A stretch of 64,000 nt of DNA from JACKAL01 sp964400355 (GTDB lineage Bacteria > Bdellovibrionota > Bdellovibrionia > Bdellovibrionales > JAGQZY01): contig CAYNTO010000001.1 in assembly GCA_964400355.1 (NCBI GenBank), positions 434,001 to 498,000 on the forward strand. The letters run 5' to 3'. A program made the position numbers and the translations under genes. Of the stretch, positions 63,591 to 64,000 are shown piece after piece (the first letter of the stretch is position 1; the number at the start of each line of letters is the position of its first letter). The notes under the pieces are model-generated. The model saw nothing but the letters and a program-made list of their open reading frames with translations. It had not been told where the DNA came from and did not search any database.

Positions 63591-64000
63591 ATGGCTGTTC
63601 AGATTCCATCCGCGGTTCGCAGTGCTCACGTTAAAAAGTGGGTTCAAGACATGGTCGAAATGTGTCAACCCGACACAGTGTATTTTTGCGACGGCAGCCA
63701 AGAGGAATACGATCGCTTGTGCAGCGAGATGGTAAAGGCTGGTACACTCAAAAAACTCAATGAAAAGTTGCGCCCCAACAGTTACCTCGCTCTTTCTGAT
63801 CCGAGCGATGTGGCCCGCGTGGAAGAACGCACTTTCGTGTGCACGAATAAAAAAGAAGACGCCGGTCCCAATAATAACTGGATGGCGCCTCAGGAGATGA
63901 AATCCAATCTGACCAAACTTTTTAAAGGCTGCATGCGCGGGCGCACGATGTATGTGATTCCATTTTCTATGGGTCCGCTTGGATCCCATATCGCTCAAAT
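63591..64000 (+). CDS. pckG: Phosphoenolpyruvate carboxykinase (GTP), 5' part only
   Basis: The gene is open to the window edge. The visible 136 codons begin MAVQIPSAVRSAHVKKW and include VYFCDGSQEEY, SYLALSDPSDVARVEERTFVC and GRTMYVIPFSMGPLGSHIAQ, all characteristic of the GTP-dependent enzyme (the ATP form has no such N-terminus). It converts oxaloacetate to phosphoenolpyruvate for gluconeogenesis, useful for a cell living on amino acids. ATG 63591 follows a strong GAGGAGG site. The catalytic kinase loops lie beyond the window. Confidence 0.95.
   Translation, partial: MAVQIPSAVRSAHVKKWVQDMVEMCQPDTVYFCDGSQEEYDRLCSEMVKAGTLKKLNEKLRPNSYLALSDPSDVARVEERTFVCTNKKEDAGPNNNWMAPQEMKSNLTKLFKGCMRGRTMYVIPFSMGPLGSHIAQ

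Noticed and set aside
63504..63998. Long minus-strand open frame at the right edge
   Set aside because: It is antisense to pckG, whose product is conserved (GRTMYVIPFSMGP) and has a strong ribosome site; the antisense frame has no recognisable protein.

Overview
The window looks like a chromosome segment from a Gram-negative bacterium of the Bdellovibrionota (Bdellovibrio-like) type. This is inferred from several features together: many secreted proteins and lipoproteins, two of them with an FQNC lipobox, a DUF1592/DUF1552-type pair, a long fibre resembling the mosaic adhesive fibres of Bdellovibrio, and a pilT-recX-alaS block next to pgpA-pncC-recA. Composition looks close to 50% GC by eye. 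I see no rRNA or tRNA gene, CRISPR array, complete insertion sequence or prophage module.

Layout. 0-9.5 kb: mutY (-), an agmatinase-type ureohydrolase, a secreted DUF1592/DUF1552-like pair, a c-type cytochrome lipoprotein with a YceI protein, and two outer-membrane barrel candidates, the first with one heme site. 9.5-23 kb: an accessory region. It holds two paralogous STAS proteins about 11 kb apart, a 1581-residue repetitive fibre with a Tat-type partner, an operon for a FecR/beta-barrel fusion and a membrane SpoIIE-type phosphatase, and, divergently, STAS plus a GHKL-like ATPase. Together the last four genes read as a partner-switching signalling module. A roughly 65-nt RNA-like element made of two hairpins occurs once beside each STAS locus. 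23-32 kb: a PQQ-type propeller, then alaS-recX-pilT (-) and pgpA-pncC-recA (+). recA is followed by a small palindrome and a large inverted repeat with 46-bp arms. 32-46.7 kb: a small membrane protein, a hybrid histidine kinase with three receiver domains, aspartokinase, a degenerate M20-like lipoprotein, two secreted proteins (one a BtpA-type barrel), nnrD/E, a GbsR/MarR-type regulator overlapping a photolyase, and a UbiB-type kinase.

46.7-55.2 kb: a compact kynurenine catabolic cluster. The plus-strand genes kynB, amnC, amnD, nbaC, nbaD, kynU, kmo and an SDR gene mostly overlap or nearly abut. A 4-oxalocrotonate decarboxylase gene lies divergently. The set runs from N-formylkynurenine through 3-hydroxyanthranilate and aminomuconate to 2-oxopent-4-enoate. 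The first step (tryptophan 2,3-dioxygenase) and the last steps (hydratase, aldolase) are not in the window. 55-64 kb: a SleB-like hydrolase, lipoproteins, a TPR protein with two C-terminal winged helices, a probable small RNA with its own promoter and terminator, yhhQ, a transpeptidase PBP, a DUF1993 protein, a periplasmic rhodanese, and the start of pckG, which runs off the window edge.

Non-coding features worth attention are the two-hairpin element, the recA-distal inverted repeat, two families of short palindromes scattered in three intergenic regions, and the candidate small RNA. All functional calls come from reading motifs by eye; no database search was run.
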